From Cristatella mucedo (Eukaryota; Bryozoa; Phylactolaemata; Cristatellidae), in assembly GCA_009760855.2 (NCBI GenBank), contig WPIO01000001.1, positions 543,001-607,000 on the forward strand: DNA of 64,000 bases, given 5' to 3'. Shown piece after piece: positions 23,995 to 33,666 of this stretch. The position numbers and the translations under genes are program-made. Below the pieces are notes generated by a model, which was not told where the DNA came from, made no database searches, and saw only the letters and a list, made by a program, of their open reading frames with translations. Each line of letters starts with the position of its first letter. Position 1 is the first letter of the stretch.

Positions 23995-24549
23995 ATATCC
24001 TTCATATCTATCAGCTCTAGGCATAATAGCAGGTACAGCAGATTTTTCTTTTATAACTCTTTCTATTTCTTTGTATGCCTTAGGATCATTCTGTTTTAAC
24101 GTTTCCGAATAATTTTCAGTCTCAGAATTCTCCATCTTTGCTTTGTATTTCTTTTTGCTTTTTGGTTTAAGTTTATCAAGCATTGCTCGTTTTATCTCAA
24201 GATCCATCTCTTTCATCTTTCTATCATAATCTTCTTCTTTTTTACGTTTCTCCAACTCATACTCAAGTTCTTTCTTTCTTCTTTCCTCATCAAGTTTGTC
24301 ATCAAGTTCTCTTCGTTTATTAGCATATTCCTGGTCAATCTTTTCTTTCTTTGTCTGCAACTCAGTTAATTTTCTTGCCTGATGCATTTCAATTCCCTTG
24401 TTGGCAATATTCATACTAAGCCCAGTTAGTCCAGTAAGCACAGGAGCTGCTTTCCCAACGCCATCAATAATCTTATCAAGTACACCAGAACCATGATATT
24501 TTCCACCAGTTATCCTACCATGACCAATTCTAGCATAGCTACCCATCAT
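23785..24549 (-). CDS. Coiled-coil putative capsid-associated protein
   Basis: The 254-codon ORF starts 'MMGSYARIGHGRITGGKYHG', then has a hydrophobic patch ('PVLTGLTGLSMNIA', residues 36-49). A long highly charged coiled coil follows at about residues 55-135 ('ELQTKKEKIDQEYANKRREL', 'EYELEKRKKEEDYDRKMKEM'). The last 70 residues, after 'YEGYMKKK', look like out-of-frame translation, because the major capsid frame begins at that A-run. It starts four bases after the upstream minor-capsid gene ends, so both are probably co-transcribed. A virion-internal role, like small minor capsid proteins of related viruses, is inferred from position only. Confidence 0.55.
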   Translation of the reverse strand: MMGSYARIGHGRITGGKYHGSGVLDKIIDGVGKAAPVLTGLTGLSMNIANKGIEMHQARKLTELQTKKEKIDQEYANKRRELDDKLDEERRKKELEYELEKRKKEEDYDRKMKEMDLEIKRAMLDKLKPKSKKKYKAKMENSETENYSETLKQNDPKAYKEIERVIKEKSAVPAIMPRADRYEGYMKKKLVLVYTFRIRNTFLLFYIEKKGQVHRLTLYLNWEILVFLTTKLKIINTESFIRVMEMRQMKLQIN

Positions 24550-24552
24550 ATA

Positions 24553-25412
24553 TTATTTCGAAATTTCTAACGTAGCTATAACATCTGTAATAGTATTTAT
24601 TGCATTTTTATTTTGATCTGTTAAATTAATTTTAAGACTGCTAACACCATCAATGTCTCCGCGAGTTGGCAAGAATAATATATTTGGAATGTGCACGTCA
24701 ACCTTTTCTCCTGGATTAATATCATTAATATCAATTAAATATAAAGATGATGATTGCTATAAAAAATCCTTTTTTATATTCAACATAGTTCTTACTAGGA
24801 TCTACAAGATCGCAATCAATACTTACCCATTTTACTCCAGAATTATCAGGAAGTTGCATTTTATTCCAAGCCTTATAAGTTCCAGAGAAATACATTGCTT
24901 TTTCTACAGCTTCAAATGGAGTGCCACCAACCATCGCAGCATCAAATGTGCCTTGTAAATTTGAACTAAATCCTAAAGTATCTCCAATAGAGTTGATTAT
25001 TCCAGAATTTGTTCCTAGTAGCACAAGATAGTCTTGACCAACTTGCATAATTATTTTATCATCAGTATCTACACTAAATTGTATACCATTCATTGGAGGT
25101 CTAGCTAATGGATTTAAAAATGGCTTTGCTACTAGTAAGGCATTATTTAGGTAAGTGACAAGTTTTGAACTATCGTAGTATCCTTCAGGGACTGCAACAG
25201 AAAAGTTGCTAGGGTTAGTTATATTTGATCTGTACCAAAGCATATCGTTTACACAAGTAGTAATATTTGATATTACTCTGTTTGTATACGTAAACTCAAC
25301 TCTCCGTAAGCAAAATTTTGTTATAACCAGAATCAGATCCTAATAGGATTGGAGGAACAAGAGTTTTTGAATCTGAACTGGTAGTTCCGGTTATTCTTAT
25401 TGACATTCTCAT
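24553..25412 (-). pseudogene. Minor capsid (penton)-like protein 1
   Basis: Starts at ATG 25,412, two bases after the stop of the larger minor-capsid-like gene. The frame changes near 25,300, is then open 25,243-24,731, and changes again near 24,760 into a frame ending at TAA 24,553. Diagnostic parts are 'FSVAVPEGYYDSSKLVTYLN' and 'INSIGDTLGFSS', resembling the 'P.GYY....L...LN' and 'LGF' signatures of single jelly-roll minor capsid proteins. The C-terminal 'SLKINLTDQNKNAINTITD' resembles the 'ITDQ.....F' ending of Polinton minor capsid proteins. Probable vertex protein of the virion. Confidence 0.68.
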
Positions 25413-25413
25413 T

Positions 25414-27476
25414 TTATATTTCAATAATTTCTATTACAACAGTAATTTGCTGAGAACCAAAATCAAAGACTTTTAAATTTTGGTCTGTAATAGTAATTAA
25501 TACATCAGAAATAGAATCACCAACAAGATTGTGATATTCAAGAGTATTCGGCTCATATACCATTTGTTCCCAAGGATAGAAATTATAAGCAAAACTTCTA
25601 AGAGCTTGTGTTTCTATATTATTTATATAACTTGTCCTGCTAGTAACCAAATTACAGTTTATGAGAATTAAGTTTAGGTCAGAAACAAAAACTTCATTCT
25701 CTGAAGTAATTTTTTCTGCTGGATCTACAACTACTTGCGTAAACTGTTTTCCAGGAGCTGCACTATATGTATCTAATGGAAGTGTCTTGTCTGTTGTATA
25801 AACAGTTCCAGTAAATCCAAGTAATGGAGCTATAGTATATTTAACAGCAACAAATGTACACCCAGCAGGCATAGTAATCCAAGAATTTGAAGTAGCGGTA
25901 TCAATACCTAAAACAAACTTGTCACTTCCAGATAATACAACAGAATTATTTATTGCATCTACTATGCGAACATTTACATCATCAGATACAGCAGCATATA
26001 TGCCAGGCGGTACTCTGACTACTCGCTCAGAACCACCAACAAGTCTATACACAAAAGTATTATTAGATGATGTAATGTTCTTAATAGAATTAGTTCCAAC
26101 AAACTTTTTGAAACAAACTTTAAAGTTTTTATTCTTAAGTTTTATAGGATCACTAATTCTAATTCTAATTGGATTATTAGTTCCTGTTACATTAAAAATA
26201 TACCCATCTTTACTTGCAGCAGTACCCTTTTTGATTGACTCAACATTTTTTAGAATATTCTTAGCTACACCAAGAAGATCAGACATTTTACATATATCAT
26301 ATAAAAGTTTATTTATTTTAGCAATGTGTGACTTTGGTACTTTTCTAGATTTTGCAAGGTAATCAACAGCAGCACTAATAGAATTTACTACTCCAGTATT
26401 TCCAGCAGCAAGTTCACGAATCCACAATTCTATCTTGTCAAATACTTCTGAATCATTATTTACAACTAATGGTATTATTTTAATGCCACTACCTTCTCTA
26501 GGTCTTAAATAATCTAAGACTCTCTGTTCTTTTACACTTCTTTTTTTCTTTTTGTTTAATTCTGTAACAACATTGGAAAGATTTTCTTCGCTAAGATTCT
26601 GCACAATCTTTTTTAGTACTTTAGATACTCCCTTTCTTGACCCAATAATATCAAGTAAATCTTTCTTTTTATCACTTGTTAACGCATATGCTTTTTGTAT
26701 TGTATCAACTTGTTTACCATCAAGTTTATTATAATAACCCATTGTGTATTCTAAGATATCATGAGCAGTCAGTTCTAGTTCTTGTTCAGGAGTATACATT
26801 TTTTCATTAAAAAGCTTTCGTCCTAGCTCATATAGTTTTAAATCTTTATTTGTACTATCAATCTCATTTATTATTCTTGCTACATAACTTGGAACATACC
26901 CATTTTTTTCATTAAGTAATTTAATTAATTCAGCTTTATCAAAATCTTGTATTTGAGTTTTCTTCGGTGTGCCAGTAGTTGGATTTATATTTAACTCTTC
27001 AGCTAAACCTTTTTGAGCAACATCAATAGCTCCTCGTATTTCTGGATTTGCTGCATATGTCTTTGCTTGATTTGCTATAGTAATTGCCTTTTTATGCTTT
27101 CCTTCACTAATAGCAGATCTTGCTTTTTGAATTGTGCTAGATATGTCTGGTTTTTGTTTGTATTCTAAAACTTTCTGCAGTTGTTCTTTGTTTTCTATCT
27201 GTAAAGCAAGTTTAGGTCTAATTCTTTTAAGTTTCTCAACAACAACTTTACCTGAGTTATCAGTAGATCTCTCTATTGCTTGCTCGTTTAGTCTAAGCTC
27301 AGCAGCATCTCTTATAGCAATTTCTGATTCTATTCTTTGTATCTCACTGGAGTTTTCTAAAATATTTGCATCTCTTAGATCTTGCAGGTTTTGCAGTTTA
27401 GTTTCATAATCTAATGCCTCTTGAACACTTCTTTTGTAAGGTTTTTACCACTAGAGTAAATTTTTCCATTAAACAT
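25414..27476 (-). pseudogene. Large minor capsid-like protein 2
   Basis: An ATG at 27,476 lies 13 bp after the ATPase stop. After about 15 codons the frame changes near 27,430; a second frame is then uninterrupted to TAA 25,414 (about 670 codons). The N-terminal half is helical and charged ('LQNLQDLRDANILENSSEI', 'MYTPEQELELTAHDILEYTM'). The C-terminal half is beta-rich, with 'IAPLLGFTGTVYTTD', 'LRSFAYNFYPWEQMVYEP' and 'ISDVLITITDQNLKVFDFGS'. This ending parallels protein 1 and known Polinton minor capsid proteins. The start of the intact ORF at 26,799 is an internal Met. The long N-terminal arm may anchor DNA or internal proteins (inference). Confidence 0.65.
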
Positions 27477-27489
27477 TTTACTGTATTTA

Positions 27490-28161
27490 TTAAGAATTAA
27501 AAAATGTCATTAATTGCTTTCCCTCTGAATCAACAGACCAAAATCTGCCTTCCGATTCAGTCTTAGTTAGATCTATTATGCAATATCCAAAACGGTTTCC
27601 GGTACAAGAGTTAACCCATTCTCTAAATTGTTTCTTATCAATATCACCAACATATGCATCACGAATATATTCAATGTCAGTTGTGTTTTGCTTAAAGATT
27701 ACTATTAGATTTACATTATTTCTGATTTCTCTCCTAGGTATATTAGTAAAGCCTTGAGAAAGATAGAAAATATTCAGCCCTTTATGCCTTCCTCGTGTGA
27801 AATAGTCTAATATTTTAGTTTGATCCTCATTCATTAAATCATCAAGTACAGCAACATTCTTGCAGTTCTTATACGAGTCTACTTCTGGCATAGCATCAAT
27901 TCCGTTAATCCAAGAGTAAGCCTTGTTTTCTTTTGTCATTGACATAAGTCCACGATATAACTTTTGATCTAAACTTGAAGCAATAATTCTACAAAAATCA
28001 TAATTAAAAATTCCATAAAATATCCAATTCATGATAAGTTGAGACTTAGCTGAACCACTTGGACCTAAAACTAAAGCTCTTATCGGAACATTTGGTAAAG
28101 GTTGTTTATGCCCAGTATCTACATCTTGTCCAAAACTAAACGCCCTTACTCGAAGAGACAT
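27490..28161 (-). CDS. A32-like (FtsK/HerA) DNA-packaging ATPase
   Basis: Complete 223-codon ORF. Walker A is 'LVLGPSGSAKSQLIMNW' (about residues 31-47) and Walker B is 'CKNVAVLDDLMNE' (about 102-114). A later conserved stretch 'IFYLSQGFTNIPRREIRNN' fits the sensor-like region of viral packaging ATPases. Length is usual for Polinton ATPases. It powers genome entry into the capsid and is the first gene of the minus-strand virion block. It starts 34 bp from a divergent zinc-ribbon gene. One of the few core genes here with no break. Confidence 0.92.
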   Translation of the reverse strand: MSLRVRAFSFGQDVDTGHKQPLPNVPIRALVLGPSGSAKSQLIMNWIFYGIFNYDFCRIIASSLDQKLYRGLMSMTKENKAYSWINGIDAMPEVDSYKNCKNVAVLDDLMNEDQTKILDYFTRGRHKGLNIFYLSQGFTNIPRREIRNNVNLIVIFKQNTTDIEYIRDAYVGDIDKKQFREWVNSCTGNRFGYCIIDLTKTESEGRFWSVDSEGKQLMTFFNS

Positions 28162-28195
28162 TTCCTATGCTAAAAAAAGTTTTTATATTATAGAA

Positions 28196-28381
28196 ATGGC
28201 AATTTACTGCTTGAAATGCAAAAAGCCTACATATAGCATTCATGAAGAGTATGTCGAGATAGATAATACAAAAGGTCTTAGAGGAATGATTAAAGCAATT
28301 TGTGTGATCTGTGAAACTAAAAAGTCAAAGTTTGTTAAGTTAAGATCAGAGAGTGGCAGTAGCTCAGCTATCTCATGGTAA
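28196..28381 (+). CDS. Small zinc-ribbon protein (DUF5679-like)
   Basis: The ATG directly follows 'ttatattatagaa'. The 61-residue product begins 'MAIYCLKCKKPTYSIHEEYV' and continues 'RGMIKAICVICETKKSKFVK': two CxxC knuckles around a basic segment, as in DUF5679-like zinc ribbons of large DNA viruses and Polintons. The last codons run into the 33-bp repeat in the wrong frame, so the natural C-terminus is uncertain. It may have continued into the downstream repeat ORF. Confidence 0.6.
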   Translation: MAIYCLKCKKPTYSIHEEYVEIDNTKGLRGMIKAICVICETKKSKFVKLRSESGSSSAISW

Positions 28382-28601
28382 AAAGTTAGGAACTGGAGTT
28401 TTGTCTCACTGTAAAAAGGGTAAAAAGTTAGGAACCGGAGTTCTATCTCATGGTAAAAAGTTAGGAACTGCAGTTCTAGCTCATGGTAAAAAGTTAGGCA
28501 CTAGAGTTTTGAGTCATGGTAAAAAGTTTGGCGGTGGAGCTAGTAAAGAACAAATAATTTCTGAACTAAGAAGAACTATCAAAAATTTAAAAAAAAATTA
28601 A
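28353..28601 (+). CDS. Basic repeat ORF, five ~11-residue repeats
   Basis: 82 codons. From about 28,372 to 28,530 a 33-bp unit is repeated, encoding variants of 'SHGKKLGTGVL' (LSHGKKLGTGVL, LSHGKKLGTAVL, LAHGKKLGTRVL, LSHGKKFGGG). One unit carries an extra 'CKKGKKLGTG'. The strongly basic Lys/Gly/His repeats resemble DNA-condensing core-protein arms. The helical tail 'SKEQIISELRRTIKNLKKN' ends at an A-run, after which the protease-like frame opens. It may be the N-terminal arm of the protease gene or of the zinc-ribbon gene. The start codon is uncertain. Confidence 0.5.
   Translation: MAVAQLSHGKKLGTGVLSHCKKGKKLGTGVLSHGKKLGTAVLAHGKKLGTRVLSHGKKFGGGASKEQIISELRRTIKNLKKN
28372..28530 (+). repeat. 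33-bp in-frame tandem repeat
   Basis: Unit 'ggtaaaaagttaggaactg' + 'gagttctatctcat' repeats about five times with substitutions and one expanded unit. The period of 33 is a multiple of three, so copy-number change keeps the frame. Confidence 0.85.
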
Positions 28602-28990
28602 AAAGTACACCACTAACTGACTTTGAAATAAACCAATATGTTAAAGAAGTAGATATAAAAAATTTCAGAGGGTTATTTGCAGGAGATGAATTAAGTTCTC
28701 CAGAACAGAATGAGTGTCTTATTTGCAATACTGGAAAATCAGATCAAGCAATATATCATTGGGTAACTCTTAAAAATTGGAGATTGATGTTTTTACTTTT
28801 ACTCGTTTAGTGCTCCTCCAATGCCAGAACTGATTATTTATTTCGGTGTTACACCAAGTATTCAAACGTTTACTGCAAAAGTTTAATCAAACGGATTGTG
28901 GAATGAGGTGACTGATTTTTCTTAAACTAATGGAATTTGTCGATTTTGGTACAGTCATGCAATTATTAATTTGAATTAAACAAAATATTT
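28601..28990 (+). pseudogene. Adenain-like cysteine protease, broken
   Basis: From 28,601 a frame reads 'LTDFEINQYVKEVDIKNFRG' then 'LFAGDELSSPEQNECLI' and 'QAIYHWVTLKN'. This matches the adenovirus/Polinton protease start (LT..I..Y....NF.G.F..DEL) and the block holding the catalytic His of the 'THWV' type. It stops at TAG 28,808. Another frame then reads 'YFYSFSAPPMPELIIYFG' and 'SIQTF', matching the following 'YFDSF..PP.E....' block, to TAA 28,884. The catalytic Cys region beyond is not convincing. These enzymes mature capsid proteins. Stops and substitutions show it is inactive. Confidence 0.65.
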
Positions 28991-29002
28991 CTACTATATA
29001 GA

Positions 29003-29490
29003 ATAAAAAATCAAGAAAAGAAATTTGTAGTCCTCAAAAATTCTGCAATTGTTATCCCAAAAGGAAAGCCTGCAGACGTTCATGTTGAAGAGAAAATTTC
29101 AAAAGATTCAAAACCTTATCTTAGCGCATGGATGTTTATAACAGAAGAAACACTTCCTTATATTCAAAACATTGTAGATAGATCAAGTGAACAATTATAA
29201 TTCAAAGCATTTGATCTAGTGCAAGGTCAACAATTGGAATTAGATTTGATTTTAGAAAGAAACCTAGTATTATGCTTGATGAGAATAACAAACAAATTAA
29301 AGTATCTAGTCCAACAGACGTAATTAAAAAATTAGGAAATGATTCTCGTTACACTGAAATTCTTGATGGTAGTTATGTTTCAAAAGAGTATTATAATAAT
29401 GAAGAAAGATTAAATATTAGACTAAATATTGACCAAGTAAAAGTTTATAGTTCACCAAAGAGATCAATATTTAATCCAGCAGAGTTTTAA
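29003..29490 (+). pseudogene. Unrecognised Polinton gene
   Basis: 'ctatatagaata' at 28,994-29,005 has the TATAGA element that elsewhere abuts start codons, here followed by ATA rather than ATG. The frame from 29,003 encodes 'FVVLKNSAIVIPKGKPADVH' and 'YLSAWMFITEETLPYIQNIV', stops at TAA 29,198, and is then open to about 29,260. A second frame with ATG at 29,272 runs to 29,490 ('SPTDVIKKLGNDSRYTEILD', 'VYSSPKRSIFNPAEF'). The arrangement looks like one broken gene of about 160 codons. Family unknown. Confidence 0.45.
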
Positions 29491-30163
29491 AAGTATAAAA
29501 TAAAAATATAAATTAGTTTGTAAGCTAAATTTCTTTAGATCTTTTTACGAGTGATATCAAGCATTCTACCAACAATTCCACGAGCATAATTTTTATCTTA
29601 TTAAGACTAGCAGGATTACTTATTTAATCTTTTAGAAAATCAGTAGCAAATGAATCGTTTAATGCTCTGCCAATTCCAAGTCCAAGCTTAGCTTTCGCTG
29701 TCATTACGGCTGCAACTGTTTTAGCATCTTCACGCACATAATTTGGTTGGCGAGGATCAAGCGCAATTCTAGCAGCAGATTCGGCTAGTATCAAGCCTGA
29801 CAAGTTTCTTGTCTCTGTTCTTTTAGGTTCGGTCATTGATCCAGTTTCGGTGTATAAACTATCGTGGACCAAAGCCCCTCGATCTAGATCATTTACGCCT
29901 GTATAACCTTCATCCATTCTCTGAGTAAACTAAGTTCCTGGGCCTGCATATGAATAACGGTTAGTACCGTTGAATGATCCGCCTGGGACAAATTCAGATT
30001 TTACTCCTGAAGGAAGACGCATGTGCATCTCACGATTGCCAGTTAGTTTATTTATGAAATCCACGATACCCGAGCCAAGTCTCCTATTACGTTTCAATTG
30101 TTTCACACTTAGATTCAGTTGTAGGCCAGTGTTTTTTTATCTACACTTTTCAATTTTGTTGAG

Positions 30164-31368
30164 TTGTGTTTTGTTACAAAGATTGGAACTGCTCCTGATA
30201 GGTCTTCTTTTTTTAATCTAATTAAAATAGGTTTATCAGACTTGGATATTAATGTTGTTGCTAAGATTCATGAACTATGCATTAACAAAAGAAAAGCACC
30301 CGGTAGCCGCCGCGGTGGCCGGAACCGCCAGCTCAGACGCCGCTCGTTGGGCGGAACCTGCAAGCTGAGTACCAGCTCGTTCGGTATTCCTAGCCTTGTC
30401 TCGAACCGCTCAGCACGCTCCCCCACATGCGTCACTGTAAATTCCTCAAACTTAGTGGTCATCAAGCCTGTTGTAACCCCATCGGCCAGACTTAACGCTT
30501 GCCTTTGGAATCCTCGCTCAATGTGCAATAAACCTCTAGAAATAAGCGACCTTATTTCTGAAAATGGTATCGACCTGCTCGCCCTAACTGAAACTTGGCT
30601 GAAATCGATAAACTATCCGACAATTAAAGACGCAACTCCATCTGGTTTCTCGTTCTTTCACACCCATCAATCAAAACTGGTGGTGGAGTTGCTATTGTCG
30701 TGCGCTCGAAATTCAACTTCAAGCCATTTGCGGTACCCTCGAAGCAGTCTTTTGAATCAATTGTCCTGGTCTCACCCGAAAACAAGCTACCGATAGTGGC
30801 AGTAGTCGATCGCCCACCAGGTACCAAATCCTTCTTTATCTCAGATTTCTCCGATCTCATTTCGATTCTGTGTGCAAGAAATCGAACCTTCCTCGTAATG
30901 GGTGATTTCAATGTTCACTTTGATAACTTATCTGACGCTTTCAGCATCGAATTTCGTGCATTGACTGACTCATTGTCTCTTGTGGCTCATATGCATGGCC
31001 CTACCCACATCAAGGGTCACACACTCGACCAGATTTTCTCATATAACTGTACTTTGTCATCACCAATTATTACCAAATCATGCTTATCTGACCACATGCA
31101 GATCTCATTCAATCTACAGTGTGTGCCCACATCCTCCTCCAAAATAACCTGTGAATCGCGAAACCTCAAGACCCTTGACATCGATGCTGTCCGTGCGAGA
31201 ATATCTGCTTCACCTCTGCTGCTCAATCCTCCCTCCGATCTGTCATCATTGGTAGATAGCTTCAACACGACACTAGCTGACACGCTAGACGAGTTTGCCC
31301 CTCTGACAAAGCGCACTGTGCCCCCCCCCCCCCCGCCCAGACGGCCTATGGTTTACCGCAGACATTAA
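30164..31368 (+). pseudogene. LINE endonuclease region
   Basis: The frame from 30,164 contains 'RLNACLWNPRSMCNKPLEIS' and 'IDLLALTETWL', the start of an exonuclease-endonuclease-phosphatase fold (Asn and Glu of the N and ETWL motifs). After a frame change near 30,670, the frame 30,700-31,368 has 'FLVMGDFNVHFDNLSD' (GDFN), 'GPTHIKGHTLDQIFS' and 'CLSDHMQISF' (SDH). All catalytic motifs are visible but lie in two frames. A C-run near 31,320-31,335 ends this part. The enzyme nicks target DNA to prime reverse transcription. Confidence 0.85.
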
Positions 31369-31522
31369 ACTAGCCAAGTCTACTAAGCGAAAGCTTGAAA
31401 AAGCATACAAAAGATCCGGACTAACTGTCCATCGACAGGCATATGAAGACTACTGTAGGTCGTACCAATCGATCCTAGCTAAGGCTTAGTCTAGTTTTTA
31501 TAAAAAAATTGTTGAATCACAG

Positions 31523-33317
31523 ATGCACAATCCAAAAATGCTGATGTCGACAATAAACCATCTCCTCAACCGTTCCCAGATTAGCTCCTTACCTGATGAT
31601 CCTAATGATGATCTAGCCGATCGCTTCTCCCCATTCTTTGTGCAGAAGATAGACAAGATCAGGGAATCCATCCCTGCGATGACAACCTCCCCACGAGAAT
31701 GCTGTTCCTCGGTTCCTGGCTGCACCTCAATGTCTGCATTTAAGCAGGTCACTAGTGATCTAGTCCTAAAGTTCGTATCTCAATCAAAGAAGACAACAAG
31801 TACTCTGGACCCTATTCCCATTGTCCTCCTCCTACGTTGCATTGATCTGCTGCTGCCATGCATAACTAACGTAGTTAATATGTCATTAGCCTCAGGTCAT
31901 GTCCCAGCACCTTTAAAAAAAGCTGTAGTCAGGCCACTTCTCAAGAAAGCTACACTTGACCAAGAAAACTTGAGAAATTACCGCCCAGTTTCCTTTCTAC
32001 CATTTCTATCAAAGACACTCGAACGGGTCGTGGCAGACCAGCTGAACTCGTATATCACACCTTGCTATTAAGTTCCAGTCTGGCTTTAGAGCTAATCACT
32101 CCACAGAGTCAGCATTGCTTCGGGTATACAACGACCTACTTAGGAATGCAGACATGGGTAGAGTGTCTCTGCTTGTCTTGCTTGATCTTTCGGCAGCTTT
32201 TGATACCGTCGATCACAAAGTTCTTCTAGAGCGCCTTTCATCTCGCCTGGGCATCACTGGCACTGCTCTGCAGTGGTTCAGGTCCTATCTCAGTGGGAGA
32301 CTCCAGAGTATTGACGTGAATGGACAAAGATCATCTGAAGTACCTCTGAAATATGGAGTACCTCAGGGCTCAGTGCTTGGTCCGGTTCTTTTTACGGTTT
32401 ATACTCTGCCTCTTGCTGATGTGATTGCCAAGCACAATCTAGGCTTTCACTTCTATACGGATGAAACTCAGTTGTACCTTTGCTTTGATCCCTCCCAGCC
32501 TTCGAGCACCTCAAATTCTCTAAACTCACTAGCTGCATGCATTGATGACATCCGCACATGGATGGCAGCAAATTTTCTGAAACTTAATGATGATAAAACT
32601 AACCTATTAGTTATGGGCAAACCCAGTGTGATTCAGAGGTTGGAAAGGCTGACTCTCAAAATTGGCTCTGCCAGCATATCTCCTGTTGAATCAGCTCGAA
32701 ATCTAGGTGTCATATTCCAAAGCGACCTCTCGTTAGACGACCATATCAGCTCCACAGTCAAATCCGCCTATTTTTAGCTTCATAACATTGCTAAAATTCG
32801 GGCTTGTTTAGATAAAGATACCACGTCCAAGTTGGTCCATGCATTCGTGACATCCCGTCTCGACTTCTGCAACTCACTGATTACTGGCCTACCAGCATGT
32901 GCAATAAAGTGATTGCAGCTGGTGCAAAACTCTGCAGCTAGGCTTGTCGGTCGTGAGCGTCGCAGTTGCCACGTTACTCCACTTCTCGCCGACCTGCACT
33001 GGCTACCAGTCAAGCAACGAATTGACTTCAAGGTTTTGTCGCTTACTTTTAGGTCCCTTCATTCAATGGCTCCAGCCTATCTGTCAGATATACTACCCCA
33101 TCAGGCCAAGCATTGTACCACCCGCTTTTCGGTATCCAACAGTCTACAAATACCTCATACAAATCTTAAATCCTTTGGAGACCGTGCATTTAGTTTATAT
33201 GCTCCCAAAGCCTGGAACTCCCTCCCGACCTGCGTCAGAACATCCCCTGACCTGGCCACATTTAAAAGGAACCTAAAAACACACCTATTTAGGACAGCAT
33301 TTAGTGGGTCCATGTGA
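31523..33317 (+). pseudogene. LINE reverse transcriptase region
   Basis: Piece 31,523-32,071 has 'LKKAVVRPLLKKATLD' and 'NYRPVSFLPFLSKTLERVVA'. Piece 32,115-32,777 has motif A 'LLVLLDLSAAFDTVDHKVLL', motif B 'GVPQGSVLGPVLF' and motif C written 'FYTDETQLYL' in place of the usual [FY]ADD. The C-terminal domain (to 33,317) includes 'CHVTPLLADLHWLPVKQRID'. In-frame TAG at about 32,775 and TGA near 32,909, plus a frame change near 32,070, show decay. The altered second acidic residue of motif C may itself abolish activity. Confidence 0.88.
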
Positions 33318-33534
33318 TTCGTCCTTGATGTGCTTATGCGTGCTGACACTGTGCATGCTGCCACTAACCACATTTGCATGCTGACCCTGTGCATGTCACC
33401 CCTAGCCATATTATTATTCATTTCGTTTGTTTTTCAAGCATGAGTTTACTTACCACTTAATTACATTTCACTTTACAGCAAATGTAAAGCACCTAGAGAG
33501 AGATTAAGTTCTCTGATGGAGCTTTATCAAATGA

Positions 33535-33563
33535 ATTATTATTATTATTATTATTATTATTAT
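33535..33563 (+). repeat. (ATT)n LINE tail
   Basis: Perfect ATT repeats at the 3' end of the LINE, typical of CR1/L2-like elements with short microsatellite tails. Confidence 0.9.
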
Positions 33564-33666
33564 GTTTACTTGATGATCTGATGGGTTTAGCTTTGTCTCA
33601 TGGCATTCCATTCTATAATAAATTAAATTTTATTTAAAGACAAATTAAACTATTACATGTTAAGAA

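Larger units (their letters stand above)
30120..33563 (+). mobile_element. CR1/L2-like LINE inserted in the Polinton
   Basis: Encodes an apurinic-type endonuclease and reverse transcriptase and ends in (ATT)n at 33,535-33,563. The 3' region 'gcaaatgtaaagcacctaga' is shared with short fragments elsewhere in the window. It is GC-richer than the Polinton and splits the PLA2 gene. Its frames are broken by stops and a C-run, so it is also dead. The 5' boundary is approximate, set where the PLA2-like coding frame is lost. Confidence 0.85.
29535..33611 (-). pseudogene. Phospholipase A2-domain Polinton protein, split by a LINE
   Basis: The downstream part (about 30,120-29,535) contains 'RRLGSGIVDFINKLTGNREM', 'FVPGGSFNGTNRYSYAGPGT', an in-frame TAG at 29,930-29,932, then 'MDEGYTGVNDLDRGALVHDS'. 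'YAGPG' is the Ca2+-binding loop pattern and 'HD' (about 29,860) the catalytic pair of parvovirus-type PLA2. Similar domains occur in parvovirus VP1 and in some Polinton/adintovirus proteins, where they breach endosomal membranes. The frame is open to 29,624 and probably ends near 29,535 after another break. A likely 5' end, ATG 33,611 preceded by 'ttattataga', lies beyond the inserted LINE (about 30,120-33,563). Confidence 0.7.

Noticed and set aside
25919-26362. 147-codon plus-strand ORF opposite the minor-capsid gene
   Set aside because: Antisense shadow of a longer, better supported minus-strand frame.
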